A stretch of DNA of 64,000 bases from Bryobacterales bacterium (lineage in GTDB: Bacteria > Acidobacteriota > Terriglobia > Bryobacterales > Bryobacteraceae): NCBI GenBank assembly GCA_003164035.1, contig PLRS01000036.1, positions 42,835-106,834 on the forward strand, given 5' to 3'. The position numbers and the translations under genes are program-made. This document shows, in pieces, positions 15,571-23,510 of the stretch; the stretch's first letter is position 1; every line of letters starts with the position of its first letter. Under the pieces are notes generated by a model. It worked only from the letters and a program-made list of their open reading frames with translations, was not told the origin of the DNA and did no database searches.

Positions 15571-17472
15571 TCATACCCGCTCCATCGCCGGCAGCAGCAC
15601 GGTGAAGGTGCTGCCCTGCCCCACCTGGCTGGCCACGCGGATGGCGCCGCCGTGCGCCGCCACGATGTGCCGCACCATCGCCAGTCCCACGCCGGAACCC
15701 TTCACGTTGCCCTCCGCCGCGGCGCTGCCGCGCACGAACTTGCGAAAAATCGCCCTACGTTCCCTGGGCTGAATGCCGACCCCTTTATCGCGCACGCGAA
15801 TGGCCACGAATTCCCGTTGCCGTCCCCACTCCACCCATACGGTCGGGCATGCGGGCGAATATTTGATGGCGTTGTCGACCAGGTTGCGCAGCACCACCGA
15901 CATGGCTTCCGGGTCGGCCTCGATGGTGCAGCCGTCCCCCCCGCCCACAAGCTCGATGTGCCGCCCCTGCCCGGCGATCTGCGGCTCGAATTCAGCCACC
16001 ACGCGCTCCACCAGGGTCGCGGCCTCGAGCTCTTCGAAGTGATATTGCCGCGCGCCCGCTTCCATGCGCCCGAAGTTCAACAGCGCTTCCACCAGCCGCT
16101 GCAGCCGCCCCGTCTCGCGCACCAGGGTTTCGTAGTAAACCTGGCGCCGGTCTTCGTTGGGCACCCGGCCCAGCGCCAGAATTTCGGCGAGTTGGCGCAT
16201 GGAAGTGAGCGGCGAGCGAAACTCGTGCGAGACCGCCGAAACAAAATCGGACTGCATGCGGGAAACTTCCATCTCCCGCCGGATGGCGCGGCCGATGAAA
16301 TACGTGCCGCTGATCAGGAACAGGACCATGATGCCCATTCCGGCCACCAGAAACCGCTGGCGCGCCGATACCCCCGCGTCGCCCGCCGTCAGGGTGCCGC
16401 CGACGTACAGGGTCCAGGGCAACTGGCCCTCGGCCGCCGGACGAACCGCCGGATGCCGCCCGGTTGGCGCGCGCCCGGCCACCACCCGGCCTTCGTTATC
16501 GGCCGCCTCCCATTCCACCGCTTCGCGCGAGAGCACCGGCCGCAGAATCGCCTCCGGACGCACCAGCCACAAGGCACGCCGTTCCGGGGCGCCGCGCCAC
16601 ACCGCGAACCACGGGCGCCCGTCCACCCATAAGGTGGTTTGGCCGCGTGCCGCCGGCGGCCGGTTGCGCGGATCCCAAAGCTGCATGGCCGCCTCGGTTA
16701 GAGCGACCGCCTCGGGCGAAGGCGAAACCTCGCGGCCGGCCGCGCGCGCCGCGGCGTCCCAATAAAACTCGAACTGGCCGCGGGTGAGTTGCCATCGCGC
16801 GGCGCGCAAGTCGGCCAGCAAAGCGTTGCCCTCGTTACGCCGGCCCGGAAGCTCGGCCAGCGCCAGCCGCGCCGCCAGGTCGGCGGGCGCTCCCGCCACC
16901 TTGGCCGAAGGGATAGCCTCCAGTTGCCGGTAGGCTTCTTCGGCGCCCATCGCTTGCCCGGCATTGCGCGCCACGCGCGCCAGCCGCATCAGCGCCCCGG
17001 CCCGCACGGCCGGGTCGGTGGAACCCGCCAGGCGCGTATACCAGGCCGCCGCCAGCTCCGGTTTGGGTTGCGGATACTCCAGCCGCTCGCCTTCCGCGAA
17101 CGCCTCCTCGGGAGCTTCCGGCAGCGGCGACGGGAGCGGCTGATAGAGCAGCCTCCCGCCCGGCGAGGACTCCAGCAGATCTCCGGCGAGCAGCAGGAAC
17201 ACGCCGTCTTCCGGCTTCACCTCCGGCATGGGGAACGCTAGCCACGTGCCCAGCCGGTCGCCGGTTTCCGCCAGCGACCCGCGCAGCGTCGCCGCAATCC
17301 GGTCGGCGCTCTGTTCCAGGTGCTCGCGGGCGTGCTGCGCCTCCACCAGCCGTTCCTGGTCGAGCAGCCGCCACCCGAACCAGGCCAGCGTCGAGATCGA
17401 GGCCAGCGTCAATAAGAACAGGCCAACCAGCAAGCTGCGCGGCGGCCGCAGCCACTCGTCGAGCAGCGTCAT
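15571..17472 (-). CDS. Membrane sensor histidine kinase
   Basis: A 633-residue kinase with a transmembrane helix at about residues 13-33, a long periplasmic region (34-370), and a second helix at about 375-395. The dimerisation and phosphoacceptor helix contains H416 (AVSHEFRSPLTSMRQLAE). The ATPase part shows the N box (VLRNLVDNAIKYS), G1 (RDKGVGIQP), F box (IFRKFVRG) and G2 (GSGVGLAMVRHIVAAHGG). The periplasmic region is unusually long and helical (MRLARVARNAGQAMGAEEAY), perhaps TPR-like, so it may sense a protein partner. It pairs with the response regulator 7 bp downstream. Confidence 0.88.
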   Translation of the reverse strand: MTLLDEWLRPPRSLLVGLFLLTLASISTLAWFGWRLLDQERLVEAQHAREHLEQSADRIAATLRGSLAETGDRLGTWLAFPMPEVKPEDGVFLLLAGDLLESSPGGRLLYQPLPSPLPEAPEEAFAEGERLEYPQPKPELAAAWYTRLAGSTDPAVRAGALMRLARVARNAGQAMGAEEAYRQLEAIPSAKVAGAPADLAARLALAELPGRRNEGNALLADLRAARWQLTRGQFEFYWDAAARAAGREVSPSPEAVALTEAAMQLWDPRNRPPAARGQTTLWVDGRPWFAVWRGAPERRALWLVRPEAILRPVLSREAVEWEAADNEGRVVAGRAPTGRHPAVRPAAEGQLPWTLYVGGTLTAGDAGVSARQRFLVAGMGIMVLFLISGTYFIGRAIRREMEVSRMQSDFVSAVSHEFRSPLTSMRQLAEILALGRVPNEDRRQVYYETLVRETGRLQRLVEALLNFGRMEAGARQYHFEELEAATLVERVVAEFEPQIAGQGRHIELVGGGDGCTIEADPEAMSVVLRNLVDNAIKYSPACPTVWVEWGRQREFVAIRVRDKGVGIQPRERRAIFRKFVRGSAAAEGNVKGSGVGLAMVRHIVAAHGGAIRVASQVGQGSTFTVLLPAMERV

Positions 17473-17723
17473 TCTACCCCGATTGTACTCTCAGGCTGTC
17501 GGTGGCGCAGGCTGTCAAGCTTGAAGCGCCGCGATTCTTCGGGGCGTTTGGGACCCACGAACCGACTGCGCCCGACGCGCGCAGCGGCGGGCCAGGGGCA
17601 CTCGAACCCGCTGGCACGGCGCAAACCTGGTGTTGGGATCTCGGAGCGGACATAACACCGGATTATCGGAAGTTGATGTTCGGTTGCGCAAAATCGCGGC
17701 ACGAGAATTGCTACCCTGTTTCA

Positions 17724-18008
17724 ATGAAAACCGATCTCTACACCAAAGCCGTTCTCACCGTGATCATGCTCGCGCTGGTGATGATTGCCTGCAACCAGTA
17801 CGTTCACCCGGCCGCGACCGCCGAAGCCCAAGGGGCTTTCGCCGGGGTCCAACTCGGACCAGGTCTCACCTTCTTCGACACGCGAAGCGGCGAAATATGG
17901 GTCTATAGCCAGTACCCGGGTGTTGCAGGGGAGCAAGGTCCAGTCCACTCTAAACTGCGGCTCACCAAGCTCGGTCAGCCGCTTCTCGACGAATTCGAAG
18001 CGAAGTAA
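17724..18008 (+). CDS. Small membrane-anchored protein of unknown function
   Basis: An ATG at 17724 gives 94 residues: MKTDLYTKAVLTVIMLALVM, then ACNQYVHP, which places a single signal anchor or a lipoprotein-type cysteine (residue about 23) at the N-terminus. The remainder (FAGVQLGPGLTFFDTRSGEI and WVYSQYPG) resembles a small family seen repeatedly in Acidobacteria, in which one residue pattern reports FDTRTGEIW. Function unknown. The 251-bp gap before it (17473-17723) holds no supported gene. Confidence 0.65.
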   Translation: MKTDLYTKAVLTVIMLALVMIACNQYVHPAATAEAQGAFAGVQLGPGLTFFDTRSGEIWVYSQYPGVAGEQGPVHSKLRLTKLGQPLLDEFEAK

Positions 18009-18248
18009 AGAGCTCACTAGGTTTTAGAACATTTCCAACGCTTCCCGTTGATGCGCACGATAAAGGACGTAGTGCCCGCCACGGAGCTCTGAATGTGCTC
18101 CGCGTCGGGACTTATGCGTGCGGGCACTACCGATGGGACCGGCGGACCGGGACAGCCTGATGTGTCCCAGAGAGTGGATCTGTCGTTTCAGATCCCGCGA
18201 GGCCGCCTGTCCGACGAGGAAAGTTTAGCGCGCCTCTTGAGGGATCGT

Positions 18249-18515
18249 CATGAAATAACCACGCCAAATCCCGTAGCTCGACGTGGCGCAAATGGCGGGG
18301 CGGTTTCGTGGCGCAGACGCTCCGCCTGCAGCGCCGAGATTCGTCTCGGCGCTTCCTCGATCGGAGTGAGAACCCGGCTTTCGGTAACCCGCTCGGCCGG
18401 CGCAGGATCGCCATTGGTCGAACGTACCAAACTGGCGAGGAAGCGCCGAGACGAATCTCGGCGCCGCAGCCAAAAGTGGCCGCGCCACGCCGGAATTGGC
18501 ATGGTTATTTCCTGA
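18249..18515. repeat. Composite inverted-repeat element with perfect 28-bp inner arms
   Basis: Inner arms 18332-18359 and 18436-18463 are exact complements over 28 bp (CGCCGAGATTCGTCTCGGCG plus CTTCCTCG). Outer arms at about 18249-18273 and 18490-18515 match imperfectly (core TGGTTATTTC in reverse orientation). Each inner arm is itself palindromic. No protein is credible here; the gene-free stretch 18009-18522 is filled by this element. Confidence 0.75.
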
Positions 18516-18522
18516 CAGGCAC

Positions 18523-18830
18523 TTATTGGCGAATGCGCCGGTTCAGGAAGGCCGGTATGTCGCGCGAGCCTTGGGTCACGGCCACGATCTCGACAGGCCG
18601 GCGTTCGGCACGGTAAATGATGAGATAAGCGCCGACGGCCAGAACAGAACCGGATAGACGGTAAGGTCTTCGCGCCGGTGGCCCATGCCCGGTGTTTGCC
18701 CAAGGGCCGCAAATGCATCGAACAGCTTTCCGATCCAGCGATCGGCGGCGTCGATATTATCCGCGGCGATGTATTCCCAAATCTCGTCGAGATCGAACTC
18801 GACAGCCTTGCCGAGGATGTAGCCGCTCAC
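18523..18830 (-). pseudogene. parE: ParE-family toxin with a frameshift
   Basis: The start at 18830 opens a typical ParE sequence (VEFDLDEIWEYIAADNIDAA, GMGHRREDLTVYPVLFWP). After the codon for that final Pro the frame turns to nonsense and stops at 18576, while the neighbouring frame continues the family perfectly: GAYLIIYRAERRPVEIVAV, then TQGSRDIPAFLNRRIRQ and a stop at 18523. Adding one base after the Trp-Pro codons restores about 102 residues. Either the toxin has been inactivated by a 1-nt deletion or the sequence has an error. The antitoxin upstream looks intact, which fits loss of the toxin first. Confidence 0.8.
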
Positions 18831-19093
18831 ACTCGGGGCTTCCGGCGCTGCTCGGATTTGCGCTGCAATCGGGAGCGGGCCGCGATCGGGTCAACCACTT
18901 CACCGCGGTCAAGGGCGGCAAGACGCCGGCCAAGTTCCCCGTTGAATTCCGCCAGTTGGACGGCGCGGGCGGAGTCGTGCTCCTCCAAAAGCCGCAGGGC
19001 TTCCCGGACGACCTCGCTTGCCGAGTTGTAGCGGCCGGACTCCACTTTGGTGGCTACGAATTTTTCCAGTTCAGGCGTGAGAGAGACGTTCAT
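18827..19093 (-). CDS. parD: ParD-like ribbon-helix-helix antitoxin
   Basis: An ATG at 19093 gives 88 residues. The N-terminus is a ribbon-helix-helix of ParD/CopG type (MNVSLTPELEKFVATKVESG, then RYNSASEVVREALRLLEEHD); the C-terminus (LDRGEVVDPIAARSRLQRK) matches the toxin-binding tail. Its stop overlaps the start of the frameshifted parE by 4 bp. It should bind its own promoter and neutralise ParE. The frame is open to 19279 but the extra residues do not belong to the family. Confidence 0.85.
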   Translation of the reverse strand: MNVSLTPELEKFVATKVESGRYNSASEVVREALRLLEEHDSARAVQLAEFNGELGRRLAALDRGEVVDPIAARSRLQRKSEQRRKPRV

Positions 19094-19280
19094 AATGCCG
19101 AACTCCGCGTGGCTGTCACCTTGAGGATAGGCTGCATAGCGAAGATTGTCAATGTCTGTTATTGACCGTCGTGACTTGTTCAGCCCGTGAATTTGTCCGA
19201 CAAATCCGTCACCATGGCGCTGCCGCGAAAAGAACACCGGCCCGTCGCCCGGCACCCGATTCCTATAGAATGAAGACATT

Positions 19281-19500
19281 GTGAGTGCCCAAAGCGTTCC
19301 GAAACTGCTTTCCGTGGAGGAGTACGAACGAACGCCCGATCCTCCTGGTGGACGGTACGAACTGCATCATGGAGAGTTGGTGTTTGTGACCTGGCCTGTC
19401 CGGCAGCATAAGGATGCCCGTGCCCTCCATCGAAGGCTCGATTCCCCTCGATCGGCTATTTACGGCCTTCTAACCGGCTGGCGCCGCGCCGGTACTCCTC
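19281..19500 (+). pseudogene. N-terminal fragment of a Uma2-family nuclease
   Basis: A GTG at 19281 begins SAQSVPKLLSVEEYERTPD and continues PPGGRYELHHGELVFV, the N-terminal signature of Uma2 (DUF820) proteins, which have a PD-(D/E)XK nuclease fold and are about 190 residues long. After about 70 residues (YGLLTGW) the similarity ends; the catalytic core with its conserved D and ExK is absent. The group II intron remnant begins about 65 bp further on, which suggests that insertion and later deletion destroyed the gene. Confidence 0.6.
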
Positions 19501-19565
19501 CGGAAGATGGCGCCAGAGGTCGCGGGCATCGTGAGGGGGCGCCGACTGGGACTGGGGGCGGGTTG

Positions 19566-19638
19566 GTCGCGGTAGGGACGGCCATTGCCGACCGCCCCCC
19601 GCACAGATCCGTACGAGCGCTGCTAGCGCATACGGCTC
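19566..19638 (-). mobile_element. 3-prime remnant of a group II intron (domains V and VI)
   Basis: Read on the minus strand, 19638-19606 gives GAGCCGTATGCG, a short loop, then GTACGGATC, the shape and near-consensus sequence of group II intron domain V with its AGC triad. It is followed by TCTGTGCGGGGGGCGG and CCGTCCCTACCGCGAC, which resemble the domain V-VI linker and domain VI up to the intron 3-prime end near 19566. In the lower stem one expected G-U pair is G-A here, a sign of decay. No reverse transcriptase or 5-prime intron part is present. The call rests on remembered domain V consensus. Confidence 0.55.
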
Positions 19639-19703
19639 CTACCTTCCTTGGATGTGTGGCGTCGAAGCGGACATCCGGTCCCCTTTTACACTCAATACCG
19701 CGC

Positions 19704-20147
19704 TCACGCGCTTCCGATCAAAACGACATCCCCTGGGTCCGCACCTTGCACTGCCTTCAAGGGGATGGAACGGTCGAAGGTGGCGAGCCGGCCGTGATTC
19801 CGAACAGCCAGACCAAGCAAATATGCATCCGTGATTTTCCGATGCCCGCCGATCGTCGACAGCCGAAAAAGCGTGTCGTCCGTCGGAGAAACCGAGTCCG
19901 GCCAGAAATGGTGGTCCGCCGTGGCGCAAAGGCTTCGCAGGCGGCTGGCCACTTCGGCGGGTGTCGCTTCCACCGTCCGATAGGCAGGGTTGCTCAGAAT
20001 GCGAATGCAGCCATTCGCGGTGATCGGGCAGGTTGCCCAACCGTGTTTTCGGTTCCGGCCGAACCAGCGGTGCGCGTCCTCGTGGTTGATGTGGGCAGGA
20101 TCGAACAAAGCCACCAGCACGTTCACGTCAAGAAGGGCAATGCTCAT
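19704..20147 (-). CDS. vapC: VapC-type PIN-domain toxin
   Basis: A 147-residue PIN ribonuclease. The acidic metal-binding residues are visible: D7 in MSIALLDVNVLVALFDP, E or D in the middle (NHEDAHRWF), D in HRKITDAYLLGLAVRNHGRL and D in LATFDRSI. Members cleave tRNA or rRNA. The TANGCIRILSNPAYRT stretch is typical of the TA PIN subgroup. The gene starts 3 bp after the antitoxin stop at 20151, so both are one transcript. Confidence 0.88.
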   Translation of the reverse strand: MSIALLDVNVLVALFDPAHINHEDAHRWFGRNRKHGWATCPITANGCIRILSNPAYRTVEATPAEVASRLRSLCATADHHFWPDSVSPTDDTLFRLSTIGGHRKITDAYLLGLAVRNHGRLATFDRSIPLKAVQGADPGDVVLIGSA

Positions 20148-20150
20148 GCC

Positions 20151-20369
20151 TCAGTCCCGCAACTCGTTTACTATTCGGAGATCGGGCTTCGGGGCGCCGG
20201 CCTTCGGCACAAAGAGCAAAACGCCATTGCGCACCTTCTGCGGTGCTCTGGCGGCGAGGGACTGCCGGGCCAGCGCGGAGATGAGCTGCCCGAGCGTCAC
20301 CCCTTGTTCTTGAGCCAATTGCCGTGCGCTCGCGAGGAGGTCGTCGTCAAGCTCTAAGGTGGTTCGCAT
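20151..20369 (-). CDS. vapB: VapB-type antitoxin
   Basis: Starting at the ATG at 20369 the protein has 72 residues. MRTTLELDDDLLASARQLA is the ribbon-helix-helix start of VapB antitoxins; the C-terminal part (VLLFVPKAGAPKPDLRIV) would occupy the toxin active site. It immediately precedes the vapC gene. The open frame extends a few codons further upstream (MMWYSDA), which is outside the family. Confidence 0.85.
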   Translation of the reverse strand: MRTTLELDDDLLASARQLAQEQGVTLGQLISALARQSLAARAPQKVRNGVLLFVPKAGAPKPDLRIVNELRD

Positions 20370-20426
20370 AGCGTCAGAATACCACATCACACATCAGCTA
20401 TGGTGATGCGTGATGCGCCCTATCCC

Positions 20427-21005
20427 CTATTTCAGCCTTTGCGCTTTGTCGAAATCGTCCTTGAGCTGCTGGGTGATCTTGTCGGCCACATCCGAGCTGG
20501 CGCCGCGAAACTTGGCACCCATGCTTTCCTGGGTGGTGGACCAGATCACGTCGCCATCTTTATTCACCAGGCGGACGGCGGCGATGGCCTCGTGGCGGCG
20601 CTCGACGGAGTGTTCGGATTCGTTATCGCCGATGCCGATGCCGGCGGCGTTGCTCACGTGCGAGCCGTAGCCGCCGCGGGTGCCGCTCAGGTTAGCGTGG
20701 GCGTTGATGCCGTCGGCGCTCTGGTGGGTTTCGGAAAACACCAGGTCTTCGGCCGCCCCGCGCAGGATGGCGTCGGCTTTGTCCTCCTTTTCGGTCACGA
20801 TGAATAGCCGGGTCCCGGCCATGCTGCTGATGAGGATGTCGCGCATCTGCGCGGCGGTTTCGCCCCCCGTGAGGCGGTCCACGTAGACGCGGCGCAAGGT
20901 GAGCAACTGGCGCAGATTGGCGGCTTCCAGGGGCGACGGCGCGGGGGGATCGGCGGCGCTCGCCACCCACCCGATTGCCAACAGGATAACCAGGGCGGGC
21001 TTCAT
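20427..21005 (-). CDS. Secreted protein of unknown function
   Basis: A 192-residue protein with signal peptide MKPALVILLAIGWVASAAD. The mature part has a YVDRLTGGETAAQMRDILIS segment and repeated alternating motifs around FIVTEKEDKADAILRGAAED, followed by a glycine-rich middle (GTRGGYGSHVSNAAGIGIGD) and a C-terminal strand-helix AAVRLVNKDGDVIWSTTQES. This layout is common in Acidobacteria and recalls proteins that hold a small alpha/beta lipoprotein fold (CsgG- or DUF4136-like), but I cannot name it. Its start overlaps the upstream gene stop by 4 bp. Confidence 0.65.
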   Translation of the reverse strand: MKPALVILLAIGWVASAADPPAPSPLEAANLRQLLTLRRVYVDRLTGGETAAQMRDILISSMAGTRLFIVTEKEDKADAILRGAAEDLVFSETHQSADGINAHANLSGTRGGYGSHVSNAAGIGIGDNESEHSVERRHEAIAAVRLVNKDGDVIWSTTQESMGAKFRGASSDVADKITQQLKDDFDKAQRLK

Positions 21006-21463
21006 CCCCTGCCTGCCTTGCGCGCTTCGTCGTCCTGGTATTCCACGCGTCGGCCGGTGCGCGCTTCCAGACCGATGAGGAGGCCGCGAATGTCGCCCTT
21101 TTCCACCCGGAAAACCAGCGCCTGCTGCCGGCCGTCGGCATCCACAAACCCCAACGTGACGAAGTGCTTATGGTTCTTGCTCAACAGGAACACCGGGGAA
21201 AACACGACGGCCTCGATGTAGCGGCGGCTCACGCTCTGGCCGTACTCCACGGTATTGATCTTGATGTATGGGATGCGGAGCTGGTCCTTATTGAAGCGAA
21301 GGGCCAGGGTATCCGCGCCGGTAAGGTCGATGCGTACGCGACCCTTCGTCGGAACGCCGGACTCGGTTCCGCCGATCACCTGTGCCCGCGCCCCCGGATC
21401 GCCCGCCGGGGCCGCAAGCGAAAACAGAATGCCGATTACCGGCAGCCAACCCAATTTCGCCAT
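21002..21463 (-). CDS. Secreted protein of unknown function
   Basis: A 153-residue protein with signal peptide MAKLGWLPVIGILFSLAAPA. The mature region is beta-rich (KGRVRIDLTGADTLALRF, IKINTVEYGQSVSRRYIEAV, KHFVTLGFVDADGRQQALVF) and ends in a charged helix. The regular pattern around INTVEYG suggests a PH-like or lipocalin-like barrel. It overlaps the next gene by 4 bp and both probably act together at the cell envelope. No known function. Confidence 0.65.
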   Translation of the reverse strand: MAKLGWLPVIGILFSLAAPAGDPGARAQVIGGTESGVPTKGRVRIDLTGADTLALRFNKDQLRIPYIKINTVEYGQSVSRRYIEAVVFSPVFLLSKNHKHFVTLGFVDADGRQQALVFRVEKGDIRGLLIGLEARTGRRVEYQDDEARKAGRG

Positions 21464-21560
21464 GCGAGAAAATAGTGGAGGCGGATGGGCGGAGTTCTCA
21501 GAAAAGCTTGCTTTCAGGCGCCGCTTATGGGAACGCGTGTCCCCCTGTTATCGTGAATCT

Positions 21561-22601
21561 ATGTCCAGAATGCTCGATGAAATCCGGCAGCAGCCGGAGG
21601 CGCTGGCCCGAACGCTGGCGGGGGAAGTGCGCCATGCCGGGCGTTTTCGCAAGCTGTTGGAGCGAAACCGGCCGCGGTTGGTGGTGCTGGTGGCAAGGGG
21701 AACGTCCGACAACGCCGCCCAGTTCGGCCGCTACTTATTGGAAATCACCACCGGGATTCCAGTTTCGCTGGCCGCGCCCTCGATCGCAACCTTATATGAC
21801 GCCCCGATCGATTACCGCGACACGCTGGTGGTGGGAATCTCGCAATCCGGCGAATCCACCGACACCAACCTGGTGCTGGAACGGGCACGCGCCGCCGGAG
21901 CGCTGACGCTGGGAATCACCAACGAGCGCTCCAGTTCGCTGGCCCGCCTGGCCGAGCACGTCTTCCTGGTGCGCGCCGGCCGCGAGCGAAGCGTGGCCGC
22001 AACCAAGACCTATACCGGCCAGATCCTGGTCCTCTACCTGCTGGCGTATGCCTTGGGCGGGAAGGTACGGCTGGCCGACCTGGAGCGGATTCCGCAACTG
22101 GCGGCGGATTCGCTTGGCCTGGAGGCCGAGATCGGCGCGCTCGCGGAGCGCTACCGGTACATGCGCTCGGCGGTGGTGGTGGGCCGCGGCCTGAATTATG
22201 CCAATGCCTTCGAGTTCGCGTTGAAGCTGATGGAGACCTGCTACGTGGTGGCGGAGCGGTTTTCCTCGGCCGATTTTCTGCACGGCCCGATCGCGCTGGT
22301 AGAGCCGAGTTTCCCGGTGTTCGCCTTTGCTCCCATGGGCGTCACGTGGCCTTCGATCGGCGACACCCTGCGCAAGCTGAAAGGGTTGAAAGCCGAAATC
22401 GTGGCCATCGCCGACCCGGCCAACCGCGAAGTGGACGCCATGGCCACGCGCGTGATCCGCCTCCCGCGCCCGATTCCGGAGGTACTCACTCCCATCCCCT
22501 ATATCGTCCCGGCGCAGATCTTCGCCGCCTGCCTGGCCGCGCAAAAAGGCTACGACCCGGACCACCCGCGCACGCTGCACAAAGTGACGCTGACGCTGTG
22601 A
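21561..22601 (+). CDS. SIS-domain sugar-phosphate isomerase/deaminase (GlmS C-terminal type)
   Basis: An ATG at 21561 gives 346 residues with two SIS domains and no glutamine amidotransferase part. The first domain has VVLVARGTSDNAAQFGRYLL and VVGISQSGESTDTNLVLERA; the second has AVVVGRGLNYANAFEFALKL and SSADFLHGPIALVE. The N-terminal MLDEIRQQPEAL and final HKVTLTL agree with the GlmS isomerase half and with NagB-II/AgaS-type deaminases. It probably converts glucosamine-6-phosphate and fructose-6-phosphate. It faces the two secreted-protein genes and stands alone on this strand. Confidence 0.8.
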   Translation: MSRMLDEIRQQPEALARTLAGEVRHAGRFRKLLERNRPRLVVLVARGTSDNAAQFGRYLLEITTGIPVSLAAPSIATLYDAPIDYRDTLVVGISQSGESTDTNLVLERARAAGALTLGITNERSSSLARLAEHVFLVRAGRERSVAATKTYTGQILVLYLLAYALGGKVRLADLERIPQLAADSLGLEAEIGALAERYRYMRSAVVVGRGLNYANAFEFALKLMETCYVVAERFSSADFLHGPIALVEPSFPVFAFAPMGVTWPSIGDTLRKLKGLKAEIVAIADPANREVDAMATRVIRLPRPIPEVLTPIPYIVPAQIFAACLAAQKGYDPDHPRTLHKVTLTL

Positions 22602-22611
22602 GGGCGACGAT

Positions 22612-22757
22612 CCCGAGCGGGTGCTTAACCGATCTGGGGATTTCGCACTTTCCACCGGCAACCGCTCCCTCACGGTCGCGGCTCGGTTACGGGCGCTGCG
22701 TGTTTTCAATCACTTACCGAGCCGCGACCGTCAGGGAGCGGTAAGCACCCGTCCCGA
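22612..22757. repeat. Large palindromic repeat, family C
   Basis: Outer arms CGGGTGCTTA (22618-22627) and TAAGCACCCG (22742-22751). Inner arms of about 27 bp: ACCGCTCCCTCACGGTCGCG onward at 22661-22689 and the near-exact complement at 22715-22742 (GAGCCGCGACCGTCAGGGAG). Partial copies lie at about 32849, 46986 and 57005. Confidence 0.8.
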
Positions 22758-22793
22758 GCGCGGCGTTCGTGGCAGCGATGCATACTATACATC

Positions 22794-23051
22794 ATGAAGC
22801 GCACGCGGCTTTACCTTGACGAGGACCTCTGGGACACGCTCCGGGCGCGGGCGCGGCGCGAACAAACCACTATTTCCGAATTGGTTCGCACGGCTGTCCG
22901 TGAACGCTATATCGGCAACCACGGCCAGCGGATGAAAGCCATGCAAGCGTTTGTGGGAATCCGCAAACAAGATTCCGAATCGCCGGACGCCGCGGAAATG
23001 GTGCGCAGCCTCCGGCAAGGGAATCGGCTCGACCGGCTTACCGCCAGATGA
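22794..23051 (+). CDS. Ribbon-helix-helix antitoxin
   Basis: An 85-residue protein starting MKRTRLYLDEDLWDTLRARA, then RREQTTISELVRTAVRERYI, a clear CopG/RHH DNA-binding domain. The C-terminal tail (AFVGIRKQDSESPDAAEMV) would contact the toxin. Its stop overlaps the following toxin start by 4 bp. The toxin is only a fragment, so this antitoxin is probably an orphan now. Confidence 0.8.
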   Translation: MKRTRLYLDEDLWDTLRARARREQTTISELVRTAVRERYIGNHGQRMKAMQAFVGIRKQDSESPDAAEMVRSLRQGNRLDRLTAR

Positions 23052-23160
23052 GCGTCCTGGTCGATCCCGATATTCTCATTGAGGTGTCTCGCGGGAGGAA
23101 CACGGATCTCGTCTCGCGATGGATCGAGTTGGGCCGCTCCGACGAAGTCAGAACCGTACT
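23048..23160 (+). pseudogene. vapC: N-terminal fragment of a VapC PIN-domain toxin
   Basis: Begins MSVLVDPDILIEVSRGRNTD and continues LVSRWIELGRSDEV, the first strand and helix of a PIN domain (with D6 of the active site). After about 36 codons the similarity ends abruptly and later acidic residues are missing. The remaining 80 percent of the gene has been lost and HicB-type sequence starts about 20 bp further on. Confidence 0.65.
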
Positions 23161-23181
23161 CTTCGGCGGTAGAATGGGCCT

Positions 23182-23428
23182 ATGCGGAATGAGTCCACAG
23201 CGATTGTGGAGCGGGACGGGCCGTGGTTCATCGCATACTGTGCCGAAGTTCCGGGCGCGAACGGCCAAGGCAAATCGCGTCAAGAGTGCCTGGCGAACCT
23301 TCGCGAAGCCACGCTTTGGGAGAACCTTCAGACTGGTCATGCGGAGGCAGTTCCGCCACTCAGAGATTGCAGACCTCCTCGCTAAGAGGATCTGTCGCAA
23401 ACTCTCAATCCCCGATCCGCCGGGTTAG
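23182..23428 (+). pseudogene. hicB-hicA deletion fusion with frameshift
   Basis: The first part (ATG at 23182) is a HicB antitoxin N-terminus: STAIVERDGPWFIAYCAEVP, then GANGQGKSRQECLANLREA. It runs straight into HicA-like C-terminal sequence: TGHAEAVP in the same frame and, one frame over, RHSEIADLLAKRICRKLSIP ending at 23428. HicA normally ends this way, right after a basic segment. A deletion from mid-hicB to late hicA plus a frameshift explains it. The product would be neither toxin nor antitoxin. Confidence 0.65.
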
Positions 23429-23510
23429 ATCGGGAAGCGGGGCAGGGCCGGACCCAACCGCCCGCCGGCCCTTGCTACACTATTAAGCACAACCCCGTTT
23501 TCGGAAATCC

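Noticed and set aside
18093..18515. 140-codon plus-strand frame
   Set aside because: It runs through the nested inverted repeat and shows no protein-like pattern.
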